Origin: an uncultured Marvinbryantia sp.
GTDB taxonomy: Bacteria; Bacillota; Clostridia; Lachnospirales; Lachnospiraceae
Assembly (NCBI GenBank): GCA_934373455.1
Contig: CAKRON010000001.1
Coordinates: 65,671-129,670 of the forward strand
Length of the DNA stretch: 64,000 bases
Direction: 5' to 3'
Part shown: positions 9,300-17,315 of the stretch, piece after piece
How positions within the stretch are numbered: position 1 is the first letter of the stretch
Layout: the number at the start of each line of letters is the position of its first letter
The notes under the pieces: model-generated
Databases searched by the model: none
What the model saw: only the letters and a program-made list of their open reading frames with translations
What the model was told of the DNA's origin: nothing
Position numbers and translations under genes: made by a program

Positions 9300-10337
9300 T
9301 TATGGTTCAATAATAATTTTTAAGCCTTTTCCACTCTTGCTCATTTCGTAAGCATCTTTAAAGTTTTCTATTTTGAATGTGTGTGTTGCGATTCTGTCCA
9401 GATTGATTTTTCCACTCTTAACCATATCTGCTGCTTCCAGATAATCCGCTCTCTTATATGCGGTACTTCCGTTTACACGAATTTCATTGTAATGAATGGT
9501 ATTTACTTCAATTGTACATTCGCCTGTTCCTGCAAATCCTGCAAACAGGTTCACCGTTCCACCTTTTTTGCAAAGCTTTAAAGTAGAATTTACAAGTGCC
9601 GGAACACCGATTGCCATAACAATCACATCTGCTCCCATGCCATTTGTCTGTTCTTTGATGATCTGTTCCAAATCTTCTGTAGTAGGATCTACACAGATAT
9701 CTGCACCAAGTTCTTTTGCTACCTGACGTCTCATTTCATTTGGTTCGCTTACGATAACCTGTTTTGCACCTGCGATTTTAGAAAGCTGCATATGCATTAA
9801 ACCGATTGGTCCTGCACCAACAATCAACACTGTATCGTTAAATCCTGTTCCTGCATTCTTTAATCCACGAATGCAGCATGCCAGCGGCTCAATCAGGGCT
9901 CCTGCGGTAAAGGAGACATTCTCAGGAAGTTTTACAACGTTACCGCTCTTAATTGCAATTTCAGGAATAAGAATATATTCTTCAAATCCTCCATTGAATT
10001 CATAACCTATTGCCTTACGATTCATACAAGCATTCTCTCTGCCTGCCAGACAAGCCGGGCAGGAACCACATGGAATAACATTCGCAATGGAAACCTTTTC
10101 TCCAACTTCGAATCCCTTTACATTTTTTCCGACTTCGCAGATCACGCCGCACATTTCATGTCCGATCACAGACGGATATCTTACACCTCTCGTCTTTGTG
10201 CCGTTTAAAATTCTCATGTCAGTACCGCAGATCGCAGCTTTCTTCATTTCGAGAAGAATATCATTATCACCAATCACTGGTTTTTCAATTTCTGTTGCTT
10301 CAAAATCATTTGGTCCGTTTAATACTACCGCCTTCAT
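9300..10337 (-). CDS. Zinc-dependent medium-chain alcohol/polyol dehydrogenase
   Basis: A 345-residue MDR protein of the sorbitol/threonine dehydrogenase type. The catalytic zinc site is represented by Cys38 (CGTD), His60-Glu61 and Glu150. The structural zinc cysteines are 90, 93, 96 and 104. GAGPIG at 174-179 is the nucleotide-binding loop, followed by an acidic residue in VIVSEPNE that fits NAD preference. It is the first enzyme gene after the promoter, so it likely carries out the opening oxidation of a hydroxyl to a ketone in the imported compound. AAGGAG precedes the ATG. Substrate unknown. Confidence 0.92.
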   Translation of the reverse strand: MKAVVLNGPNDFEATEIEKPVIGDNDILLEMKKAAICGTDMRILNGTKTRGVRYPSVIGHEMCGVICEVGKNVKGFEVGEKVSIANVIPCGSCPACLAGRENACMNRKAIGYEFNGGFEEYILIPEIAIKSGNVVKLPENVSFTAGALIEPLACCIRGLKNAGTGFNDTVLIVGAGPIGLMHMQLSKIAGAKQVIVSEPNEMRRQVAKELGADICVDPTTEDLEQIIKEQTNGMGADVIVMAIGVPALVNSTLKLCKKGGTVNLFAGFAGTGECTIEVNTIHYNEIRVNGSTAYKRADYLEAADMVKSGKINLDRIATHTFKIENFKDAYEMSKSGKGLKIIIEP

Positions 10338-10374
10338 AACTGCTCCTTTCTGTGTGTTATGTTTCTATGTCTGA

Positions 10375-10403
10375 ATCATAGCACTACTGAAAGTTTTTTT
10401 CAA
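10375..10403 (-). promoter_or_regulatory. Sigma-A promoter of the TRAP/aldolase operon
   Basis: On the minus strand TTGAAA (10403-10398) and TATGAT (10380-10375) are separated by exactly 17 bp. They lie about 40 bp before the dehydrogenase start, with an AAGGAG ribosome binding site downstream. This is the clearest promoter in the window. Its -35 element overlaps an inverted repeat proposed as the RpiR operator. Confidence 0.75.
10388..10402. promoter_or_regulatory. Candidate RpiR operator, proximal copy (TGAAA-N5-TTTCA)
   Basis: TGAAAGTTTTTTTCA is a 5-bp perfect inverted repeat with a 5-bp spacer that covers the -35 element of the operon promoter. GAAA/TTTC palindromes are typical of RpiR-family sites. 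Occupancy here would block RNA polymerase, consistent with repression by the adjacent RpiR protein. The rpiR link is inference from position. Confidence 0.5.
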
Positions 10404-10557
10404 TACTTTTTTGCATTTTTTGTAAATAATTTTCAGTTTTGGCGTTTTTACCAGTTTTTTGCATGTTTTTTTGTGTGTTTTAACCTTTTTTTGGTTATTT
10501 TGTTTGTTTTTTCAAGTTTCACGTTTTCAATATTTTTCACTTGCTTAGTTTTTATAT

Positions 10558-10572
10558 TGAAATTTTTTTTCA
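10558..10572. promoter_or_regulatory. Candidate RpiR operator, distal copy (TGAAA-N5-TTTCA)
   Basis: TGAAATTTTTTTTCA has exactly the same half-sites and spacing as the proximal site 170 bp away. It lies in the 299-bp T-rich gap 3' of rpiR. The pair could allow cooperative binding or DNA looping. The region is rich in T runs, so one copy could arise by chance. Confidence 0.4.
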
Positions 10573-10636
10573 GTTTTATTTCAAAAAAAACACGTTCAAA
10601 TACTTCTGAGCGCTTTTAAACGTATCTCTTTTTGAT

Positions 10637-11512
10637 TTATAATTTTCCATCTGATGTTGCCTGTCTGGTTTTCTGAATCGCCTCATAGGAATCATCATAA
10701 TCTGCAAATGCAACGATAGCTACAAGAGAATCTATAATGGCAAGCTGTGCAATTCTCGTACTTACTGATTCCGATTTAAAAATTGTCTTTTCTGCTGCAG
10801 AATACAACGCCATCCCTGCAATCTTAGACATCGGACTTTTTCCCTGTGATACGAGTGCAACTGTCATAGCTCCATTTTCTTTTGCATTTTTCAGGCAGTT
10901 AAGGACATGATTATTGCTTCCTGAATGAGAAATCCCAAATGCCAGATCGCCCTCTTTCATCAGCGAAGATGACATTAATTGAAGATCTTTATCTTCATAG
11001 ACATGCACCTGTATACCTATTTTCATAAATTTATGCTGTGCATCCATTCCAACCAGGAGGCTTCCGCCACTTCCAAAAAATATAATTTTCTTTGCTTTGC
11101 GTATACAATCTGCAACTTGCATCATCATATCAATGTCAAGCCCGGCAAGTGTACGTTCCAATACTTTCTCTTCTGATGTGAAAATTTTTCTGCAAATAGT
11201 TTTCGGATCATCATTCTGTTCCAACTGTGGATTAAAATGTTTTACCGACGGCAATACATCTTTTGCTGCATTTACCTTAAATTCCTGATATCCTTTATAT
11301 CCTATATTCTTGCAAAATCTAACTACTGAAGCATCACTTACCCCTGCATTCTCAGCCAATTCTGTAATGTTATAATTAAGAATCTCTTCGTAATGATCCA
11401 GGACATAAGTCGCTACTTTCATCTCCGTGTTTGTAAGAAGATGCTTTCGTCCCATAATCTTCTGTTTACAGCCACCCTCCAACAATACTGTCACCTCTTC
11501 TTTCTTCTTCAT
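10637..11512 (-). CDS. RpiR/MurR-family transcriptional regulator (HTH plus SIS domain)
   Basis: The 291-residue protein has an N-terminal RpiR-type helix-turn-helix (HLLTNTEMKVATYVLDHYEEIL, then ENAGVSDASVVRFCKNIGYKGYQEFK) and a SIS sugar-phosphate-binding domain with FFGSGGSLLVGMDAQHKF and FGISHSGSNNHVL. The effector is probably a phosphosugar intermediate of the operon it precedes. The ATG at 11512 has no good ribosome binding site, so the true start may be slightly internal; the domain order would not change. It is transcribed in the same direction as the catabolic genes and is separated from them by 299 bp containing the promoter and operators. Confidence 0.92.
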   Translation of the reverse strand: MKKKEEVTVLLEGGCKQKIMGRKHLLTNTEMKVATYVLDHYEEILNYNITELAENAGVSDASVVRFCKNIGYKGYQEFKVNAAKDVLPSVKHFNPQLEQNDDPKTICRKIFTSEEKVLERTLAGLDIDMMMQVADCIRKAKKIIFFGSGGSLLVGMDAQHKFMKIGIQVHVYEDKDLQLMSSSLMKEGDLAFGISHSGSNNHVLNCLKNAKENGAMTVALVSQGKSPMSKIAGMALYSAAEKTIFKSESVSTRIAQLAIIDSLVAIVAFADYDDSYEAIQKTRQATSDGKL

Positions 11513-11530
11513 CTAATCTTGATATGAAAA

Positions 11531-11575
11531 AGAAACGAGTAACTCGTTACAAACCTGCGATGATCACTCGTTTCT
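11531..11575 (-). terminator. Terminator downstream of the MATE gene
   Basis: AGAAACGAGT (11531-11540) pairs with ACTCGTTTCT (11566-11575), and on the minus strand the second arm runs into TTTTT. A smaller inverted repeat, AACGAG-TAA-CTCGTT, is nested on one side and could form a competing structure. It ends MATE transcription just before rpiR. Confidence 0.7.
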
Positions 11576-11603
11576 CTTATATTTTACACTATTAAAAAAT
11601 CCC

Positions 11604-12962
11604 TTACTTGTCAAGCGTATTTTCGCCATTCTTTCTAACCGGATGTTTTCGCATAATTGCAAAATACATCGTCAGTAATAATGCAGATGCCAGTATCCAT
11701 GCCATCGGGCTGGCCAGACACACACCATTATAGCTATGATAATGAATCGCAATCAATGCCACGCTGCCTCTTCCAACCAACTCAGCCACACCAGCCATCA
11801 TCGGCAGCAAACCATACCCCATTCCCTGTATACCATTACGATATACATTTACAATCGTAAGTGGAAAGAGGAACAATGCTGTAAACTTCATATAGACATC
11901 TACCATGCCTTCCAGTGCGGATGCATCTCCACTTACAAATAATCCGGTGACAACATAGCCAAAGAAATACATTACCAATCCCATCACAATTGAGAAAACA
12001 AATCCAAATTCTGTTGTTCTTGCAAATCCTTTTCTCACACGATCGTAACGTCCTGCACCCACATTCTGTGCCGCAAAGGTTGCAATTGCAGAGCCAAGTG
12101 CTATATAAGCCTGTCCCGCCATTTGTTCACATTTCGATGCAGCGGTAAATGCAGCTACATACGTGGATCCTAATGTATTTAATGCCATTTGTACCATCGT
12201 CGTTCCAATCGCAGTGATCGAATATTGAAATGCCATAGGAAGACCTACCGCAAGCTGATTTTTCACCAGACGTCCTTCCACATGCAGATCTTCTTTACTT
12301 AAATGTAAAATCGGCACTTTCTTAATCATGTAGATCAGGCACAAAACAGCAGATACTCCCTGGGAGATCACGGTTGCATAAGCTGCTCCGGCCACACCCA
12401 TTTTTAACACAATAATAGATACCAAATCCAGAATAATATTCAGAGATGCTGAAAATAGCAGAAAATACAGCGGCACTTTACTATTACCCAAAGCCCTTAA
12501 GATACATGCAAACAGATTATATAATGCCTGTACGAGTATTCCTGCACAAATAATCATAATATATCGATACGCATCATCAAAAATATCATCCGGTGTATTC
12601 ATTAACAACAACAGCCTGTGCATTCCAAGTAAACTGATTGCAGTCAGAATTATCGTTGCTGCGATTGCGATCATCCCTGCAGACGCCACACTTTTTCGCA
12701 TGCCCTTCATATCTCCGGCTCCGAAACGCTGACTGGTCAGTACCATAATTCCAGCCATCAGCCCTGTCATAAATCCAAGTATCATGAAGTTAATCGTTCC
12801 GGTAGAACCCACAGCCGCCAATGCTTCCGTACTGACAAACTTTCCTACAATCACCGTGTCCACCACATTATAAATCTGCTGAAACAAATTTCCAGCAAAT
12901 ACAGGCAAAGCAAAATATAAAATATTCTTCCCGGGACTGCCTGTTGTCATGTTTTTTTCCAT
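11604..12962 (-). CDS. MATE-family efflux transporter
   Basis: The 452-residue protein has about 12 membrane helices in two related halves and MATE sequence features: LPVFAGNLFQQIYNVVDTVIVGKFV near residue 20, and the second-half GLPMAFQYSITAIGTTMVQ and AFTAASKCEQMAGQAY segments. MATE proteins export cationic drugs or metabolites using Na+ or H+ gradients. It is flanked by terminators on both sides and so is a single-gene unit. The exported compound is not predictable. GAGGAAAAGG precedes the ATG. Confidence 0.93.
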   Translation of the reverse strand: MEKNMTTGSPGKNILYFALPVFAGNLFQQIYNVVDTVIVGKFVSTEALAAVGSTGTINFMILGFMTGLMAGIMVLTSQRFGAGDMKGMRKSVASAGMIAIAATIILTAISLLGMHRLLLLMNTPDDIFDDAYRYIMIICAGILVQALYNLFACILRALGNSKVPLYFLLFSASLNIILDLVSIIVLKMGVAGAAYATVISQGVSAVLCLIYMIKKVPILHLSKEDLHVEGRLVKNQLAVGLPMAFQYSITAIGTTMVQMALNTLGSTYVAAFTAASKCEQMAGQAYIALGSAIATFAAQNVGAGRYDRVRKGFARTTEFGFVFSIVMGLVMYFFGYVVTGLFVSGDASALEGMVDVYMKFTALFLFPLTIVNVYRNGIQGMGYGLLPMMAGVAELVGRGSVALIAIHYHSYNGVCLASPMAWILASALLLTMYFAIMRKHPVRKNGENTLDK

Positions 12963-12997
12963 AACCTTTTCCTCTTTTCAAGAATTCCTGTTCTTAG

Positions 12998-13037
12998 AAA
13001 AAGTTCTGATCTACACAAATGTAAATCAGAACTTTTT
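12998..13037 (-). terminator. Terminator downstream of the NEW3-ABC operon
   Basis: AAAAAGTTCTGAT (12998-13010) is the exact inverted repeat of ATCAGAACTTTTT (13025-13037) with a 14-nt loop. The T-rich arm serves either strand. It ends the minus-strand ABC operon about 70 bp beyond the permease stop. Confidence 0.8.
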
Positions 13038-13106
13038 TCTACATCACAGTATTCTTTTTTTTATTTCCTGTCAAGAATTTTTTCAGAAAATTTGAATTTT
13101 CTTTTA

Positions 13107-14120
13107 CTAATTTCGGATCTCCTGTCTCATAAATCCAATATAAGATCCTCCAAAAGCTGCCAGCATCAAGGCTACCAGCCCGGTCAAATGCGGCCATACC
13201 AGAAGCATACTCTGACCAAAGGACAGATATCCGGAAATGGCACCTTCCAACTGCTGCATCGTTACTACGTTCACAGAACGAACTGTCGGATTCATAATCG
13301 TAGATACCGCTTCACTATACAGATAGTATGGGGAAATACGATTCAAACCCAGCTGCAAAGTGTAATTATTCATGGTATTGAGCATTGCCTGGTACTGTGT
13401 GGCAATCGGATATACTGCATTGGCTATGATATTTGCCACCATACTCATGAAAATGGTGAAGAAAATCCACAATGCGATCACCGCCATCGCCGATGTTGCG
13501 GAATGTCTGCATACAACAGAAAACAAAATCGACAATCCCAGCCAAAAATCCATATATACTACTGTAAAAATCAAAAATGCCAGAACACGGAACACTTCTT
13601 CTGTCTGTGGAATCAGCCCTGTGGACATAACACCGACTGCACCTACAAAAATCCCCATGGTAAATACCATAATCATAATCACTGCATTTCCTGCCAGAAA
13701 CTTTCCGATGATAATAGAATCACGATAAATCGGCTGAGCAACCAGACGATTCAATGTTCCATTATTTCTCTCACTGTTAATTGCATCAAAGCCGAGTGTC
13801 AGACCTACAAAAGGTCCCATCAAAGCAATAATACTCATAAAGGATGGTATGGAATTTCCGCTGGTAGTATAAATCTTCAGAAATACAAAGTTACTGTCCT
13901 GAGAAATTGCATCTGATAATCCATTCAAAGCTCCGTACAGGCTGGCTATACTGGTTCCGAGAATCAGCAGTAAAATGATCATAAAACGCTTGCTGCGCAG
14001 ATGATCTGCCAGTTCCTTATGATACAGAGCCATCAATCCAGTATGATTTCCGGACGGTTTTCTCTTTTCTTTCTCCACGGTCAATTTTGTTTTTCCGCTT
14101 TTCAATACTGCTGCCGTCAT
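13107..14120 (-). CDS. ABC-2 type transporter permease (NosY-like)
   Basis: A 337-residue membrane protein with about six helices. The N-terminal cytosolic part ends in LMALYHKELADHLRSKRF, the usual coupling helix of ABC-2 permeases. The FDAINSERNNGTLNRLVAQP loop is also characteristic: these families keep an E-x-x-x-G-T-L turn after the second helix. It overlaps the ATPase gene by 4 nt, so the two are translationally coupled and form one exporter. A large outside loop lies between about residues 60 and 85. The exported substrate is unknown. The upstream NEW3-domain protein is its likely third component. Confidence 0.9.
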   Translation of the reverse strand: MTAAVLKSGKTKLTVEKEKRKPSGNHTGLMALYHKELADHLRSKRFMIILLLILGTSIASLYGALNGLSDAISQDSNFVFLKIYTTSGNSIPSFMSIIALMGPFVGLTLGFDAINSERNNGTLNRLVAQPIYRDSIIIGKFLAGNAVIMIMVFTMGIFVGAVGVMSTGLIPQTEEVFRVLAFLIFTVVYMDFWLGLSILFSVVCRHSATSAMAVIALWIFFTIFMSMVANIIANAVYPIATQYQAMLNTMNNYTLQLGLNRISPYYLYSEAVSTIMNPTVRSVNVVTMQQLEGAISGYLSFGQSMLLVWPHLTGLVALMLAAFGGSYIGFMRQEIRN

Positions 14121-15136
14121 TGTCTGCCACCTCCCTTAAACAATTTATTATGCAATTTTCCTTTCTTGGTGGCTTTCATGGCAAGTTTTTCTGCCTCAGC
14201 TTCTGCCCGTTCAAAATACATCCGGTAAATAGCATCCAGATCGCCGCCTCGCTGATGCAGATGCTGAATTGTGTATCCATGACTACCAAGAAATGTCGTC
14301 AACTGTGCTCGGATATCATACTTGGACTCTACTACAAACATATTTCCTTCTTTTTGTATACTGGATACACCTGGCTGTCTGCTGATTTCTGCAAGTACTT
14401 TATCGTCGCATGGATCTACCTGTAATTCCAGCGAATATTTTGTATTGTCCTGAACCTGATTGCCCAGATCTTCGATCTCGCCACAGGCAACCAGATTACC
14501 ATTGACAAAAATTCCTACTCTGTCACAGATCTGTTGTACCTGGTACAGTTGATGAGAAGAAATCAGCAGCGTTCTGCCATCTTCCTTAGACATCTGAGTC
14601 ATCAGTTCCAGCAATTCTCTCATACCTTCCGGATCCAGTCCCAGTGTCGGCTCATCCATGATAATGATCTCCGGATCCTTCATCAGTACATCTGCGATTC
14701 CAAGTCTCTGTTTCATACCTTTCGAGTAAGTGCCTGCTTTCTTATCTGCCGCCTCTTCCAGTCTGACACGCTTCAGAGCTTCATCACTGCGTTTCTTTAT
14801 CTCCTCTTCAGACAGTCCGTTTAGCCGTCCGGTAAATGCCAGGTTCTGTCTGCCGGTAAGATCCTGATAAAATCCAGGATTGTCCGGCAAATATCCTACA
14901 ATTTTCTTGATACCCAATGCATTTCTGGTACAATCCATACCTTCTATCGTTGCAGTACCAGAACTTGGTTCTGTGAGTCCCAGAAGCATCAGAATCGTAG
15001 TGGTCTTACCTGCACCATTTGGTCCAAGCAGCCCAAATATCTCACCTTTTTTGATTGACAGGTTTAACTGATTCACCGCCATCTTCTCTCCATAGCGTTT
15101 CGTCAGTCCACTTGTCTGAATAATTACCTCGCCCAT
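14117..15136 (-). CDS. ABC transporter ATP-binding protein (CcmA-like)
   Basis: A 339-residue ATPase with Walker A GLLGPNGAGKTTT near residue 35, signature YSKGMKQRLGIADVL, Walker B IIIMDEPTLGLDPEG and an HQ switch in ISSHQLYQVQ. After about residue 230 there is a small extra domain and then a Lys/Arg-rich helix ending in GGGRQ. It couples to the downstream permease (ATGA overlap) and follows the NEW3 gene by 3 nt. The layout matches multidrug/bacteriocin-type ABC-2 exporters, but nothing in the sequence fixes the cargo. Confidence 0.93.
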   Translation of the reverse strand: MGEVIIQTSGLTKRYGEKMAVNQLNLSIKKGEIFGLLGPNGAGKTTTILMLLGLTEPSSGTATIEGMDCTRNALGIKKIVGYLPDNPGFYQDLTGRQNLAFTGRLNGLSEEEIKKRSDEALKRVRLEEAADKKAGTYSKGMKQRLGIADVLMKDPEIIIMDEPTLGLDPEGMRELLELMTQMSKEDGRTLLISSHQLYQVQQICDRVGIFVNGNLVACGEIEDLGNQVQDNTKYSLELQVDPCDDKVLAEISRQPGVSSIQKEGNMFVVESKYDIRAQLTTFLGSHGYTIQHLHQRGGDLDAIYRMYFERAEAEAEKLAMKATKKGKLHNKLFKGGGRQ

Positions 15137-15139
15137 AAC

Positions 15140-16417
15140 TTACCGTCTCCCGTATTTTTTAAATACAAGTCCAAGTCCTGCTGCCAGCACTACAATAATT
15201 GCAACTGCTGCCAGTCCCCAGCTGGTACGTGTCTTTACGGATACGCGCAGACTTGCCGTGGATGTTGCCACATCATTCGCTGCTGTAACAGATGCTACAT
15301 AGTCACCTGTAATTGCATCGGAATCCGGGGTAATATATGCAGTTACTTCTTTTGTTGCACCAGCCTCCAGAAGATCAATCGTAGACTCATCAAAGCTGAT
15401 ATCCCAATTGCTTGCTGCGGAAGATGTGAGATTCAAATTGGTCAGATCCACATTACCTGTATTTGTAATGGATAACGTCACTGCTTTTTTATCATTCGCA
15501 TAAGCATCTACACTTAAATTTCCGCTTGGTGTGGAAACTTCTACGCTATAAGATCCGGTAATTGTAATCTTCAGTTCTTCTGTCAGCTTTTCAGAAGAAG
15601 AAATTGCTGAAATCGGAATGGTATAATCTCCCTGTGTCAGTGTCTCAGGAGGTGTAACAGATACCGTAATACCTTGGCTGGCACCTGCGTCCACATTCAG
15701 ACTGGCTACTGCGTTACTTTCTCCTGACGGTGTAAAAGTCACCTGCCATCCTTCCGGAGCTTCTGCTGAAAGACTGTAAGACTGTTCGGTTCCTTTATTA
15801 TTTACCAGTGTGGTATCAAAGCTGAACGCTGTACCGGAAGCTGCCTGCTGTTCTGCATACTCTGCTGTAAATGTACTGGCTCCGTTTTCCTCTTCAGATA
15901 CATTTAAAGTCAATGTCACATCACTGGTCTGTCCATCATCTGTAACAGCTTCCAGTGTCACATTATAATCTCCTTCTTCTGTTCCTTCCGGTACAGTCAG
16001 GCTCAGTGTAGCCAGCCCCTCTGACACTTCATCGGAGGACTGAATATGTACTTTATTGATCTGTCCTCCGTTTCCACGGAAATATCCTTCCCATCCATCC
16101 GGAAGATCTTTAATGCTCAAAGCTGCATCCTGACCACTTCCTGTCTGATTAATAAAGTCCAGATCAAATGTAGTAGTCTCTCCCGGCTTTACAGAAATAC
16201 CCGGATATGCAGTACTCATCTCAAATGCACTCGCAGAAGATACTTCTTGTGCATCCGTTGTGTTCTCCGGTGCTGCATATACTGCTGCAGGTGTCACGAG
16301 ACTAACCATACTCAAAAGTGCTGCAGTCATACCAATGCTCTTCAACTTAGACCGCTTGCTTCTTCCTTTCCCTTTTGTAATGTTCTGATTACTGAAAAAC
16401 AGTTGTCTCTTTCTCAT
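15140..16417 (-). CDS. Exported, membrane-anchored protein with three NEW3-type beta-sandwich repeats
   Basis: The preferred ATG at 16417 has AAGGAG 10 nt upstream and gives 425 residues; a TTG at 16441 is open but less likely. A basic N-terminus leads into a signal peptide ending near AVYAA. Three repeats of about 95 residues follow, each with a Trp motif (DGWEGYF, EGWQVTF, SNWDISF) and a GDY turn (EGDYNV, QGDYTI, TGDYVA), as in the NEW3 family of extracytoplasmic beta-sandwiches. One C-terminal helix with a KKYGRR tail anchors it in the membrane. NEW3 proteins often sit beside ABC-2 exporters. A role as an outer-surface partner of the ABC pair is inferred. Its promoter region carries Pho-box-like repeats. 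Confidence 0.85.
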   Translation of the reverse strand: MRKRQLFFSNQNITKGKGRSKRSKLKSIGMTAALLSMVSLVTPAAVYAAPENTTDAQEVSSASAFEMSTAYPGISVKPGETTTFDLDFINQTGSGQDAALSIKDLPDGWEGYFRGNGGQINKVHIQSSDEVSEGLATLSLTVPEGTEEGDYNVTLEAVTDDGQTSDVTLTLNVSEEENGASTFTAEYAEQQAASGTAFSFDTTLVNNKGTEQSYSLSAEAPEGWQVTFTPSGESNAVASLNVDAGASQGITVSVTPPETLTQGDYTIPISAISSSEKLTEELKITITGSYSVEVSTPSGNLSVDAYANDKKAVTLSITNTGNVDLTNLNLTSSAASNWDISFDESTIDLLEAGATKEVTAYITPDSDAITGDYVASVTAANDVATSTASLRVSVKTRTSWGLAAVAIIVVLAAGLGLVFKKYGRR

Positions 16418-16516
16418 GATCTGCATGCTCCTTTTCCTCAATTTATGGGGCTATTCTTTGGCATTCCATCCTGGCATTCACCTGCCCCATTTGCTGACGC
16501 TATAGTAAGGCCTGAA

Positions 16517-16585
16517 TTTAAACTAAATTTAAAGTAATTTGAGTCAAATTTTGAACTTCCTGTGAACTTGTGAAAATTCAGTGAA
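16517..16585 (-). promoter_or_regulatory. Array of 11-bp-spaced direct repeats (Pho-box-like) between the NEW3 operon and the orphan regulator
   Basis: Read on the minus strand, hexamers begin at 16585 (TTCACT), 16574 (TTCACA), 16566 (TTCACA), 16555 (TTCAAA), 16544 (ACTCAA), 16533 (TTTAAA) and 16522 (TTTAAA). The steps are 11, 8, 11, 11, 11 and 11 bp. TTCACA fits the TT(A/C/T)ACA half-site known for PhoP-type OmpR regulators. The orientation matches transcription of the NEW3 operon, but the array also lies just upstream of a TATACT at 16613-16618 that could serve the plus-strand regulator gene. The last two or three repeats are AT-rich and weaker. Confidence 0.5.
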
Positions 16586-16646
16586 CTTTACTGCTTTTTA
16601 TTATTTTAGTGCTATACTTTGTTACAGTATTTAACAGGAGGCATTT

Positions 16647-17315
16647 ATGTTTTGCATATTAATTGTAGATGATGATAAAAATTCCAGAAGATATTACAGT
16701 GCTGTACTTTCTCATTCCGGCTATGAACCCCTTTGTGCAGATTCTGCCGAGAATGCACTCCATATGCTGGAAGAAAAAAATGCAGATATGTTGCTTGTGG
16801 ATGCCCTTATGCCCGGAACAGATGGCTTTACCTTGACAAAAATGCTCCGGGATTGCGGAAATAATATACCAATCCTGATGATAGCGCCAAAACATATGGC
16901 AAAAGATGTGAAAAAAGGATTTCTCATGGGTGTAGATGACTATATGTCTTGTCCTGTTGATGAAGACGAAATGCTTCTGCGAATCCGCGCGCTTCTGCGC
17001 CGGGCAAAAATTGTGTCAGAACATAAATTAAAAATAGGGGACACAACCCTGGCTTATGATACCCTGACCGTGTCCATCCATGATAAAGAAACGATTCTCC
17101 CTCAGAAAGAATTTTATTTGTTATATAAATTATTGTCCTATCCAAATCAGATCTTCACAAAAGAACAGCTGATGGAAGACATTTGGGGACCTGATTCAGA
17201 ATCTACAGAAGCTACCGTTAGTGTACATATCGGACGATTGCGAAAACGATTCGCAACCAGCAGGGATTTTTCTATCCAGACCATACGGGGACTGGGGTAT
17301 AAAGCTTGTATTTAA
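16647..17315 (+). CDS. Orphan OmpR-family response regulator with a degenerate receiver
   Basis: The 222-residue protein has a receiver domain (about 1-120) and a winged-helix DNA-binding domain (about 125-222, with QKEFYLLYKLL and TVSVHIGRLRKRF). The acidic pocket (Asp9, Asp10) and phosphoacceptor Asp52 are kept. The conserved Thr is Ala80 and the conserved active-site Lys is Cys102 (SCPVDEDE where K-P-F is usual). Signalling by phosphorylation may therefore be weak or altered. No kinase is transcribed with it; it meets the PhoR-like kinase gene tail to tail with a 3-nt overlap. AGGAGG sits 5 nt before the ATG. It probably controls the divergent NEW3-ABC operon. Confidence 0.9.
   Translation: MFCILIVDDDKNSRRYYSAVLSHSGYEPLCADSAENALHMLEEKNADMLLVDALMPGTDGFTLTKMLRDCGNNIPILMIAPKHMAKDVKKGFLMGVDDYMSCPVDEDEMLLRIRALLRRAKIVSEHKLKIGDTTLAYDTLTVSIHDKETILPQKEFYLLYKLLSYPNQIFTKEQLMEDIWGPDSESTEATVSVHIGRLRKRFATSRDFSIQTIRGLGYKACI

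Noticed and set aside
10381-10620. T-rich gap as a possible replication origin or AT-rich attachment site
   Set aside because: No DnaA boxes, no direct-repeat boundary and no integrase nearby. The gap is explained as an operon promoter region.
13092-13916. Long plus-strand ORF antisense to the ABC permease gene
   Set aside because: It mirrors the permease coding sequence, has a His/Cys/Asn-rich composition typical of antisense frames, and has no ribosome binding site.
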